From Selaginella tamariscina (lineage: Eukaryota > Streptophyta > Lycopodiopsida > Selaginellales > Selaginellaceae), in the NCBI GenBank assembly GCA_003024785.1, contig PUQB01000028.1:658229-722228 (forward strand): a stretch of DNA of 64,000 bases, written 5' to 3'. Shown in pieces: positions 25,868 through 36,267 of the stretch; position 1 is the stretch's first letter, and every line of letters begins with the position of its first letter. The position numbers and the translations under genes are program-made. The notes under the pieces are model-generated. The model saw only the letters and a program-made list of their open reading frames with translations. It ran no database searches and had not been told where the DNA came from.

Positions 25868-28800
25868 TTATATATGGCCCATACTATTGGACTTGAATTT
25901 ATGATCAATTAGTTGAAGATTCCCTTGATAATGCCATATATTTCTCCGACTCGGAATATGGGTCGTCGTTGTACCATCGTAATCGATCGTGCCATGCCTT
26001 AATACGCGTTTGTAAGCTTGTATATTAAAAACTGCTTGTTCTTTGCCGTTTTCATCAAGTTTTTCAAGTTGTAATAATTGTAGCTTAACTTGCTCTGCTT
26101 CCCCAATGCCGTATTCAAGTGACATCCGCAATGATGGTATGATATACTCATAGGTAATAGCTTCCAATCCGTATGTAAGTTGAAATGGAGTAAAACTTTG
26201 TTGCCACTTTATACGTAGTACGGTATGCCCATAATGCTGATGAAAGTTTTTCATCCATTTTTACGATTAGTGTTTACTATCTTGGTTAGTATGGTCTTCA
26301 GTATTTTGTTAGTAGCCTCTGCCTGTCCGTTTCCTTGTGGATAATACGCAGTAGAGGTGTAATGTTTTACCAAATATTCGTTGCAAAGTACTTTGATGAC
26401 GTTGTTAACGAAATGAGTTCCTTGATCACTGATAAGTTCCATTGGAGCGCCAAATCGTACTACGATATTCCGTGCGTACCAATATATATTGATTCCGCTT
26501 GCTACTTTTAGGATTGATTGGTCCCATAAAATCCATTCCCCATTTTATAAATGGAGCTAATGGTTCCGTTGGATGTAATGGTTGTACTTGATGATGTGGA
26601 GCTGGTTGGTGTTCATTGCATTTCAAACACTTTTGACAATAGTTGATAGCGTCCTTGAATAACGTGGGCCACCATAATCTAGACTGTAATATTTTTCGTG
26701 CTATTAATGTTCTTGCAAAATGTCCACCATGTTCTCCTAAATGAGCTTTCCGTAATACGTTCTGCACTTTCTCCATCGGTACACACCTCCTTAACACTTC
26801 ATCTTGCCTTTCTTATATAGTATACCTGACACCATGCAGTATGGCTTACATCGTAATACGAGTTGTTTGCGCTGCTGCGTTGTTGCGTACTTGACCGGTG
26901 CTGTTCCAGTAGTTAAAAAATATTCAATATCTTGAAGATATCCCTCGTAGTTTCCATGCTTTGGTGGTTGTTCTTGTTGTACCTGGAATAAGTTAGCATC
27001 TAGTAGTTCGTAATTTGCCTGGTTTGTGAATGATTTGAAAATCGAACTCCTGTAATGATAAAAACCAGCGTACTAATCTTCCTTCGAGCTTAGTCTTGCT
27101 TAACAAATGTGTTAAAGCTTGATGGTCAACAATGAACTTGACTTTGTTTGCAAGCAAATAATGTTGAAATTTCTTTGCTGCATAAACCATTCCGAGAACT
27201 TCCTTTCCGTAGTCATGTAATTTTCTTCTGCAAGTGCTAACCATCGACTTGCGTAATATAATGGTCGATCTTTCCCATCCTCCTGGGTTTGCATTAATAT
27301 ACATCCGATAGTGTATGACGATGCGTCCACTTGTACATGAAACTCCTGTTGCCAATTTGGACTCGCTAAAATAGGAGCCTTCATTAATGCCTGCTTTAGT
27401 GTATTGAAACTCTGTTTGCATTCCACATCCCATTTGAATGGTTGCGTTTTCCAACAGCATAGTTAATGGCTTCGCTATTGCTGCATAATTTTTGATAAAT
27501 CTTTGATGATATCCCATCTTCCCTAAAAGCCGTCGTACTCCGCTTACGTCTTTAGGTGGTTGCATTGTTTGTATGACTTTAATTTATCTTGATCCACCAT
27601 TATTCCATCCTTACATATAATGTGTCCAAGCAAAAATCCCTGATCTCACGGAAAACACGCATTTCTCCGGATTAAGAGCTATATTGTTCAATCGGCATTT
27701 CCCAAAACACTTCGTTAAACAGTCCAGGTGTATATCTTATGCTCCATAAATACTGAAATCATCCAAGAAAACTTTCATAAAACGTGGTCAAATAATCCCG
27801 GAATGTTTCGCTAACCAAACGTTGAAAGGTAAATGGTGCATTACATAGCCCAAAAGGCATCACGTGATACGCATATGTACCCCAAGGACTGATGAATGCT
27901 GTTTTTCGGTTGATCCTCAGGATCTACTTGAACTTGGTTGTATCCTGAAAATCCGTCCAGAAAAGAGTACATTTCATGTCTTGCTACTGTATCCAACAAT
28001 TCTTCGGTGAATGGTATTGGGTACGTATCTCACTTCGTTACATCATTCAACTTCTTATAATTGACGCAGATACGTAATTTGCCATTCTTCTTTGGGACTA
28101 TGACTATTGGTGATAACCATTGCGGGTTTTCAATTGGATATATGAATCCGGCCTATAATAACTTGTCCACTTCTTCCCTCACTTTCGCTAAAAATGTTAG
28201 ATTCATTCGGTATGCTTGCTGTTTCCTCGGAACTGCATGTGGTAATAGTTCTATCTTATGAGTACAAATTGTAGGTGGAACTCCCTTAAGATCCTCGTAG
28301 CTCCATGCAAAAACATCTGCATTTTGACGTAGTACTGCTATTAGCTGTCTTCGGTATTTCGGCTCAAGATCCATTGCTATTTATACTTTTCGTGGTCCAT
28401 ACTCATTTGTTTTTATTTCAACTTCTTCAGTCTTCTCATTCATAGTAATTTCCAGTTTTTGTTGAGTACGTATCCTCTGTTCATCTCCGTCTCTGAATTG
28501 TAACTGCTGTTGCACAGGTTGTTTAAACTTATCCTTTAGTCCAAGAGTATTCATATGTTGCTGTTGTTGATCACTAGTTACTGTCTTCTCCATGTTTTCT
28601 TCTTCCGGCGTCATCTGGTATAAATCCGCTTGTGCTATCTCTATGAGGTCTGGATTACTTTCGAATAGGAGTTTTTCTTCTTCCTTGTTCAAGCCGTAAT
28701 GCCAGTCGAAATCCTCCATTTGCAATGGTCAGGTCGGTCGTCCTATTGGTTTCTTTTGCTGCGTTCGAACCACCGCTTTTCGTCCACTCTTATAGAGTAC

Positions 28801-28878
28801 CATTTCGTCATGCTCCCAATTATGTCGTACTTTTGCATCCCTTAACCATGATCTTCCTAGCAATATTGGTATGGTTTA
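25868..28878 (-). pseudogene. Gypsy pol: protease end, RT, RNase H and integrase, broken
   Basis: On the minus strand the protease end (LLGRSWLRDAKVRHNW) lies at about 28870-28750. RT starts near 28374 and shows KKNGKLRICVNYKKLND and YSFLDGFSGYNQ around 28160-27950. RNase H lies around 27430-26990 (VDASSYTIGCILMQ, DRPLYYASRWLA, FIVDHQALTHLL). Integrase runs from 26797 with the HHCC zinc finger (H..EHGGH...C..C), the core (WGMDFMGPI; later LISDQGTHF and TSTAYYPQGNGQAE) and the C-terminal part to 25868. Several frameshifts and stops interrupt it. Domain order RT-RH-INT is that of Ty3/gypsy. Confidence 0.94.
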
Positions 28879-28996
28879 CTAGTCTGCTTAATACGTAATA
28901 CGTCGAACACGAAGAGACAGCAAGAAGGATGATTTGGAGGAAAGGATGATCTTCTTGACAATGTTACATTCTGACACTACTATATGTTCATTACAG

Positions 28997-30398
28997 ATAT
29001 GTCGCAGCGAGAAAGGTGCCTCACACACAAACTATGGTATTCTGGTCAGATTACATGGAAGCACCACACATGTGGTCGAAGACAAGATCTGGCCTGACAG
29101 AGTTCGAACGTGTAAATGTACCGTTCTGGCTTGATTATCCACCTGGGCAACCACCACATGGGAGAAGGATCTCTACAATGAACACTCAAAAGATCTCCCA
29201 TGCATCTCATGGGATCCGGCAAAGGTCGACTTCATTAAGAAGACAAAGGCCAAGGCAAAGCGTCGTCAGCCTGTGCAGCAATCAAAGAAGAACTCAGATA
29301 CAGTAGCTGGCACCTCCACTACTCGCGACCCAGCTGCCTTATTCAATTTATCTGAAGTGCTACCATCGCAGGGAACCATGGACATCAAGGATGACTTGGT
29401 CACATTCGTCCCTTCACTTGCTACAACTCGAGGTGATAATTTCTTGGCGATTGATGACATCGAGGAGATGCAACAAGCCTTGCTCACGGATGAGAAGGAA
29501 GAGGAGGTTCCTGCCGCTAGACTGGTTCCTTATAGAAAAGTTCAGACACAGGTGGCCAGGTACCATACAGCTGATAGCCAGACTCGCTACCAGCATATTG
29601 CGGGAGAATATGGTTTCAACTTGGTGATCTTCGACCTTCCAAATGGGACCTTGCCAGGAAATAAAACGAGTGATACGCCATACCTCTACCTTGATCCAGT
29701 GAAGTTCGATGAAGCACTCCAGTTTGTAGGTATGCATATGGCTGCAAATGGTTGGTTGGTTGTGTTTGCTGCAGCAAACACCTGGGATCAAGTTGTCCGA
29801 GCTGCAAGTGTGGTGGACCTTCAACTTGCTGCAACGTACTACATCTACAGAGGGCGTGGTTGGGGCTACCGCAACAAGATGAAGGTACTTTTTTCTTTAT
29901 TCATGAAGTTCATTAATGATTTTTGATGTTTTAACAGGAGAGCATCCTGCTCCTTCTTGTCTTCCAAGATGCATCTAGAGGATTGCGTGATAATCCGCTG
30001 CGTTTATCAACAATTCTTGTTGATAATCCTGAGCGGTTCCAAGAACCATGGATAGGCATTTCATTTCAACAATTTAAGTATTTACCATTATCTTCACATG
30101 CAGGATGGACTACCAACCGAAGAGCACTTGATTGATGCAGCTCGTGATAGAACGACTCACCCGGCTAGGTGATCTTATCTGGGATATAGGCAGTGGTACG
30201 GGGTCCTCAATGCTTATAGCTATCGAGCTGGGGAGAAACATTGTTGGGACTGAGAAGAACCCTGAGCTCGGGAGAATTGCTATGAACAGGATTAAAGAGA
30301 ACATCTAGCCAGAGGAAATCCCAACCCAAGCAATAACGATGTTAAGTAGGACTGGTGGTTCACGAATTGCAGCATTGCTCAATCGTAAGAAGAAGTGA
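28997..30398 (+). pseudogene. DNA N4/N6 methyltransferase-like gene, decayed
   Basis: After a splice-like acceptor at 28996 the plus strand reads a Trp/Pro-rich part (FWLDYPPGQPPHG), a basic run (KKTKAKAKRRQP, nuclear-signal-like), then from 29273 a long frame. That frame has NLVIFDLPNG, where DPPY (motif IV) of amino-methyltransferases is expected, followed by AANGWLVVF and YIYRGRGWGYRNKM. After short introns and a frameshift near 30140 it continues LVIERLTRLGDLIWDIGSGTGS, AIELGRNIVGTEKNPEL and AMNRIKEN. These last parts match the P..LI...S..GD.VLD.F.GSGTT..AA..LGR..IG.E pattern of bacterial-type N6/N4 methylases. Motif IV before motif I is the permuted order of that class. The DLPNG motif, a stop at 30306 and the frameshift suggest it is inactive. 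Its 5' end is lost at the gypsy junction. Confidence 0.68.
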
Positions 30399-30510
30399 CA
30401 AGTGTTGAATTGTACTATTTGGTGTTGAAATAAAACTTTAATAAACAGTATAAACATGGCTATGATTTAAAATTTTTTGTTGTTAATTGCCGACTGAGTC
30501 AAAATCCTAA

Positions 30511-30568
30511 ATTCTAAGAATATTTAGGAATATTTTAAGAATATTCTGGTAGATTCTTTAGAATATTC
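30511..30568. promoter_or_regulatory. Cluster of GAATATTC / HSE-like units after the methyltransferase-like gene
   Basis: Two exact GAATATTC palindromes (30539-30546, 30561-30568) and two imperfect ones (GAATATTTAGGAATATT) lie just before the PLATZ duplicon starts. A similar arrangement occurs at the 3' ends of elements A and B. Confidence 0.35.
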
Positions 30569-30608
30569 CAGGTCCAACCCTCTTTTTATCGGGACTCTTT
30601 ATCGAACC

Positions 30609-31305
30609 GTGTTAAACCTTGAACCCTAAACCCGTAAACTGCCTGGCCACCTGGCAACAATTCGACATTCTAGGGAACAGTGATATATCCCCTGCTGTTC
30701 TTGCTGTTTCTTCCCTTCATTCGCATGATTTCGGCTCGGAATTTCTTAATCCCTCATATCTGCATTCGCCGTTTCACGGCTTGATCGGATTCGGTAATCT
30801 TTCCCCGTTTCATCGTTTCTCGGCTTGATCTCACACAAAGAAGCTGCATTTCTTGCTGTTCTTCACGATTTCAGCTCGAGATCACTAGGCGCGGCTATTT
30901 CTTCCCGGGACTTGGGCGTCAAAAGAGGTTTCTAACGATTTAAAGGAATTTCCGGCATCGCGATCCTGAGTGATTCTGCGTGATCCTGACAAAGAAGCTC
31001 CATTTTTTGCTGTTCTTCACGATTTCCACTCGGAATTTACAAGGCGGAGCGATTTGTTCACGTTGTCCGGAGGCGCAGAGAGATTGTGAGCAGGAAGGTC
31101 GAGGTTCCAGAGATTTCTCGGGGGTTTTCCAGCCGAAAGAGGTTTCGTCAAGAAGCGGCCTCAACTTCAATTTCTGTCAGCAGCCAGTCCATTTCATGCA
31201 CAGTGATTTTCCCGGTTTCTTGCAGTCGGCCCCGGATCGGAAAGGCGAAGCCGCATTACGATCCCGTGAAGAATCCGGCTCCAGTTCTATTTCTATTTCA
31301 CAGGA
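30609..31305 (+). other. Leader region of PLATZ copy 1
   Basis: This GC-richer segment starts with a telomere-like AACCCTAAACCCG and repeats, with small changes, ahead of copies 2, 3 and (partly) 4. It probably holds promoter and 5' UTR. An internally repeated theme (AAGAAGC, TGCTGTTCTTCACGATTTC) appears twice in it. Confidence 0.6.
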
Positions 31306-31906
31306 ATGTCTCGGCTCGGAGACGTGGTGAGTCTTTGCCAAATTTCTCTTTCCCTTTGTGTTTACAAATCTTTCAGAATGACAATGAAAGGGGACAGAAG
31401 ATCCGGGATCTTCTACTCGCGACGTTCTACAGCCCATGCGATTGCTCCAAACCGATCCGTCCTCGAAACTGTTTCTGTGTGAATTGTTCTCAGGTACTAT
31501 GCGCTCGCTGTCGTCACGGGGATCATTTGGTTCTTCAGGTAAGTTCTTCGGCCAAGAATCCGGAAATGGGAAATGTATTAACTTGCTGTTTGATTCGCAG
31601 ATACGGAAAGCTTCGGGCCAATGCGCACTCAATTTTTTAGACGCGAGGTCACTTCTCAACGTCGGACGTATTCAGCCCTACATTATCAACGGCGTCCCTG
31701 AGAACGAGCCTCCAAAGGACCACGGGTCAGATTGTGGCTCCTGTAGAATTTGCCATCGGAAGCTGGCAAACGAATCATTTTTCTGCAGCATTTCTTGCAA
31801 GGTACTTACCACACACATCCACTTGGGTTCCATTGGTTTTCTGCTTTCTGATTGTCCGGAATTGATTTCATTTTACTTGATTACGTTTTCGTCGTTTAGT
31901 CTGCTT

Positions 31907-31968
<62 letters not shown>

Positions 31969-32608
31969 AATCGTGAAATATCCTCTGTGTTTGTGTAGAA
32001 GTCTTGGCCAGAGGACCACACGTATAAAATAACTTTATGACGAGTGTATATATCTATGTGTACAGAGTTAATATTAACATACATGGATTGTAGACATATA
32101 TGTATGGTGCCACATTATACTAGGTTCAAGGTTTCTGCTATAAACACACACACACACAACCTTATATAAGAAAGAGGTCAAGAGTGTGTTTAAAACACCA
32201 CACACAGACACGCACGCACATACACTGCAGATATGTATATACAAACTTAAAATTTCCAGGTTGAATGGGTGAATACGAGCAACGACACGAGCATGTCCAT
32301 GAATCCATCTGAAGGCGACAAGAAGCTTGGGCCTCCAATCTGGCTTTTCAAGAAAAGCCGCAAGAGGAAGTACGTAGACACGAACAATGAAGAGGTAAAT
32401 GTATTCCGTATTTCAAGAGCGTGTTTAGAACACCACACACAGACACATACACATACACACGCACACACACTGCAGATATGTGTGTCTCACTTAAATACAT
32501 AACATAATGATTAGTGCTGGTTATTAACATGCATAGGGAAGTGCTTCGCAGAGCAGTCGTGATTATGATTTAAGCAGGATGTTGTGCTATTTATTGGGTC
32601 CAGTTTAA
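31306..32608 (+). CDS. PLATZ zinc-binding protein, copy 1, altered C-terminus
   Basis: Exons 31306-31326, 31377-31538, 31601-31801, 32260-32394 and 32537-32608 join in phase to about 196 residues. The PLATZ pattern is clear: IRDLLLATFYSPC.C, CFCVNCSQVLCARC, HGDHLVLQ, then GRIQPYIINGVP, SCRICHRKL and FFCSISCK; KKSRKRKY is a basic nuclear-type signal. PLATZ proteins bind AT-rich DNA and usually repress transcription. Compared with copy 3, this copy lacks four residues after the YIING segment. It also has GCAT where copies 2 and 3 have the GCAG acceptor of exon 5, and lacks the conserved RRKGIP tail. I join exon 5 at a neighbouring AG. It may be expressed with a shortened tail or be an early pseudogene. 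Confidence 0.72.
31910..31967. repeat. (CT)n-(CA)n microsatellite in PLATZ copy 1 intron 3
   Basis: A CT run followed by a CA run. The same compound repeat occurs at the matching place in copy 2 (47840-47922) and copy 3 (56489-56572), with different lengths. Confidence 0.95.
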
Positions 32609-33110
32609 TAATATTATAGACATAGATTAGTTTATATTTATACCAAATGGTGCTCTCTGTTGTTTATTTATTTTGGTTTATATAGGTAAAGAAATAAAAA
32701 TAGAATAGTAAAGAGTATAATTTGATTTATAGGGAAAATATAAAACCATCTCTCTACTTTGTATCAGTCTATCCCGGTAAAACGAACTGATTCACATTTG
32801 TGACACATTAGTATCTATATTAATATATTTTAATCATGTAGATTCTATTTAACATGTAATCCCAAACTTAGACATAGACCAGTACACATGCCCGTTGTTA
32901 CACCATTGGTGAGCTTAATTATTTAATAATAATTTTATTATTTACTTCATTATTATCCTTCAACCTATGAGTTTTTATCCATAAGCTGAAATCTTAATGT
33001 AGTTATTATCCTTAAGTTTTTAGGTTTATCACGTATCTGTAAGGATTTTACAAAATATACATTAAGTATATTTTAAGGCATATATTATAATTAAATATGG
33101 ATGCTACATA
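32609..33110. repeat. Downstream part of PLATZ duplicon D1
   Basis: The sequence matches, in reverse complement, the regions beside copies 2 (about 46960-47220), 3 (about 55600-55850) and the fragment at 44690-44880. It holds no gene of its own. Confidence 0.75.
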
Positions 33111-35184
33111 ACTTAGCCTCCTTGTATATAAGGAAGGTTTTGTTAACTTTGTATATATCCTTAAGGTTGAATACATGTCCTTTTCATTGGTGGAAATGCA
33201 AGGTAGTTTCTAGTTCTCTTCTTTCTTAAGTCTTTCTTCTTCTTTTTTTCTTCTCCCTTTATTTAGTTATGGTTGTCTCTATGGTACAACTTTTGCAGGC
33301 ATAGCAGAGTCTCAAGTTGAGACACAACAATTGCTTGGTCTCTTAACGCAAAAAATTCATAATCCACTAGGTATAATCTTTGTCCTCGCCCTAACTCTTT
33401 CTCATGAGCAGCCATAGAAGATGCACATGCTTGGGTTGAGCACTTTCGTATGGTTGTTACATATCACTAGTGGGATCCCCTCCATCAACTTTGTTAGTTG
33501 CCACCTTGCTTGCAAGGATCTATTGCCTTGTGGTTTCAACACTTTGCCTCGGCATCTAAGGTTATGATTGATTTGTCTTTATCAACATTGACAATTGCAT
33601 TTGAGCATCATGTGGATGTCTCTATGTCATTACATGAGGTTTTATAGTTGCAGCAAAAAGGTGGTGAAACAGTTGCATAGTTTTGGAGTCTGCTTTAAGA
33701 ACCACTTGGCATGAGTGGATCTAACAATTCGAGGTAGTTAAAAAGGGCTATTTTATCAAGTGCTTGGTACATCGCCTTATTCAAATTGCACAAGCACTTG
33801 AAGATGGTGCTACCTCCTCTGCTACATGCATTCAACTTGGATTGCTTGGACCAACCCCTCTTCCACCAATTGATCATCCACACCCCATGGAGGTAGATGT
33901 TGCAATTCCATAGGCTACATTCCAACCCATGCAATGAGGACGAGAACGAGGACATGGATACAGAGGCCGTGGACGTTAACAAATTGAGGAAGTGTTATTG
34001 GTTTACAACAACAGATCTAGCTTCAAGCTATTAGCAGGTTCCTCTCAATCCAAAAAATGCAGCCAAGATTGCTTTCCAAACACCCAATGGATTATATGAG
34101 TTCACGGTAATGCCTTTTGATTTGATGAATGCTTCAGCCATGTTTTAACGATTCATGGATGAAGTCATTTGAGGTTTGGAATCTTTTTAAAAATGTTTAT
34201 GGATGATCTTCTGGTAAGAACATTTGGCTCATGTGGAGTACATTTTATTACAGTTGCGATGATATTAATTGATGTTGAAATTGTCAAAGTGCAAGTTTGG
34301 TCAGACTTCTATGAAGTATTTGGAAGTTGTTATTTCTTGTGAAGGTGTTCGTCTAGATCCAACAAAGATTTAGGCAATGAAGGAGTTCCCGATTCCAAAA
34401 ACACATCACGAACTTTAAAGATTTTTGGGCAAGGTAACTTACTTTGTGCAATTTGTTTCACATTTGACAGATGAAATGGCTGCACTACGTGCTTTGCTCC
34501 ATTCTTCTTATTTCATATGGTCTTCTCAGTGTCAATCCTCCTTTGAGTCTCTTATTCATCTCTTGACCTATGCTCATCTTCTGCATTATCCTAATTTTCT
34601 CACCCTTTTGTTCTTTGTACTAATGCTTTAAATATTGGTCTGGGTGCTGATCTTATGCAAGAAGATTCAAAATCAGGTAAATGGCATCCCATTGCATATG
34701 CTAATCGAAGTTTCAATTATCCAAAGCTCAATTATTTGACTATAAACAAGCAATGTTTAGATGTGATTTGGGCATTTCATAAGTTTCATGCGTACCTCCA
34801 TGGTTCTTTGATCTTGATGGAATGTGATCATGTTGTGGTACATTCGATATTAAAGAAGAAACATCTAATGGGTCGACATGTGCAAAGGTGTTTTATCATC
34901 TTTAGAACCTATACCTTTGCCTAGTCTTCGCAAAATTAAGTTGACACAACACTTGACTATGAAGTTAACGAATAATAAATGCACTTAAAGCTCATGAGTT
35001 AGTTGCAGATGTTAATATTGGTTTTTGATACCATATTGTAAAGTTCACGATGGTAGAGGTTCTTCTTTATTTTGTGGGACAAAAGGATTAGATCAAAGGT
35101 TGCCAAAAATAGCTTAGCCTCCTTGTATATAAGGGTTTGTTAACCTTCTATGTATCCTTAAGGTTGAATACACGTCCTTTTCAT
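33111..35184 (+). mobile_element. Old gypsy-type element with short terminal repeats
   Basis: About 75 bp at 33111-33187 (ACTTAGCCTCCTTGTATATA...) is repeated at 35112-35184, as expected of short LTRs. Between them, broken frames show RT (QTPNGLYEFTVMPF, FMDEVI, a degenerate catalytic region), RCEGVRLDP-like linker and RNase H (LGADLMQEDS, WHPIAYANRSF, ECDHVVVHSI). Many stops; dead. It sits inside the downstream part of duplicon D1, whose sequence resumes after 35185. Confidence 0.72.
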
Positions 35185-35764
35185 ATCTATCTAGTTGACT
35201 TAATTATTATCCTTAACTTAGTGAGTTTATTCCTAAACTAAAAATGATTATTCTTAATCCAATGAGTTTATACCTAAGATATATCTTTAACCTAATTGAT
35301 AACAACCGGATTAAATGTTATTAAATAGTGAATTTAAGAATAAATTCATTAGTTATTGGTTAAGGATAATCTTAACCTTGTGAGTTTATCCCTAAATTGG
35401 ACCATTAACCTAGTTGTTAACCTTAAGATAACCATCGTATGGAGTAGAATATTAAATGTCCAATGCCAAGTTTAGGATAATCATTGGATGGAATAGAATA
35501 TCAACCATCCCATCGAATGGTGAGTTTATAATAACCATCGGATTGGGTAGGATATCAATGACGGCCGAATGGGCATCCATAACACACAATATAAACTTAT
35601 TATTATCCTTAACCTGGTGAGTTCCTTAACCCAATTATTATTTTAACTTGGTAAGTTTATTGGGTTTAACTATTTAATGACATTTAAACCTCTTATCCTT
35701 AATTTGATAACTTTATTTCTAATTTGGCCTAGTTCAAGTTATAGTTCAAATATACATGAGATTT
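35185..35764. repeat. Continuation of duplicon D1, degenerate satellite-like DNA
   Basis: Reverse-complement matches to 46300-46830 and 55000-55330, including a CGGCCGTCATTGATAT segment. Made of loose repeats of AGTTTAT, TTAACC and similar words; no gene. Confidence 0.65.
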
Positions 35765-35990
35765 AGAGTCCTACCTTAAGTCTCTTAAAATGACCACCCT
35801 TTGAACCCCAAAGGATAACCTGAGTAGACTTTAGGATCATGTCCCAAGAGACCTAGACAAGTTCATGTCCTAACCCCACGAAAGAGACGTGTCTCACACA
35901 TCCCCTCGTGATAGAGCTAAGGCATCGTCACTTACCCCTTAGGAATCACCTTCATCCGAGAGTACAACATTTCCCGTGAAGGTTTGCAAG
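35765..35990. repeat. Diverged fragment of the 1.8-kb LTR family
   Basis: Resembles the LTR interval near 36545-36700: GACCTAGACA, then GAGACGTGT, GAGCTAAGGCATCGTCACTT and ACCTTCATCCG. It is far more diverged than the three other copies, so the family has an older history here. Confidence 0.7.
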
Positions 35991-36267
35991 TCGATCCTGA
36001 CAAACTTGTTGTAGTTTTAAAATCCCTACGCCGAAGTGTATGAATGATGTGCAATGCTTTCTTAGGTACAATATTTTATGCATCATCTTTCAGATTGCAC
36101 TGCATTGTTATGGCGTTGCTGAAGTCATCAATGACTTTTTTTTGTTTGGTATAAGGATTGCAAGCAGGCATTTGCAAATCTCAAAGAGCTGTTGACGACT
36201 CCTTCAATTTTGGCGTACCTTGATTACACTCATCCTTTCATCTTGCATGTAAATGCTTCTATCATTG
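35991..36267 (+). pseudogene. Gypsy RT/RNase H fragment, left half of an interrupted element
   Basis: Pieces of RT and RNase H (EGLQVDPDKLVVVLKS; KDCKQAFANLKELLTTPSIL; HPFILHVNASII) run up to the LTR insertion at 36268. The right half resumes at 43557 with GLGGLLMQE, so the frame was whole before insertion. Confidence 0.8.

Larger units (their letters stand above)
22610..28878 (-). mobile_element. Truncated Ty3/gypsy LTR retrotransposon, minus strand
   Basis: On the minus strand the order is protease end, RT, RNase H, integrase, an extra ORF, polypurine tract and 3' LTR. The 5' LTR, gag and most of the protease are missing; homology stops near 28878, where an unrelated methyltransferase-like gene begins. 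The element interrupts element A at 22610. Frameshifts and stops throughout make it inactive. Confidence 0.92.

Noticed and set aside
31177..31659. Long antisense ORFs of about 160 residues over PLATZ exons (also 56822-57304)
   Set aside because: They mirror the PLATZ leader and exons, share no family pattern and are conserved only because the copies are duplicates.
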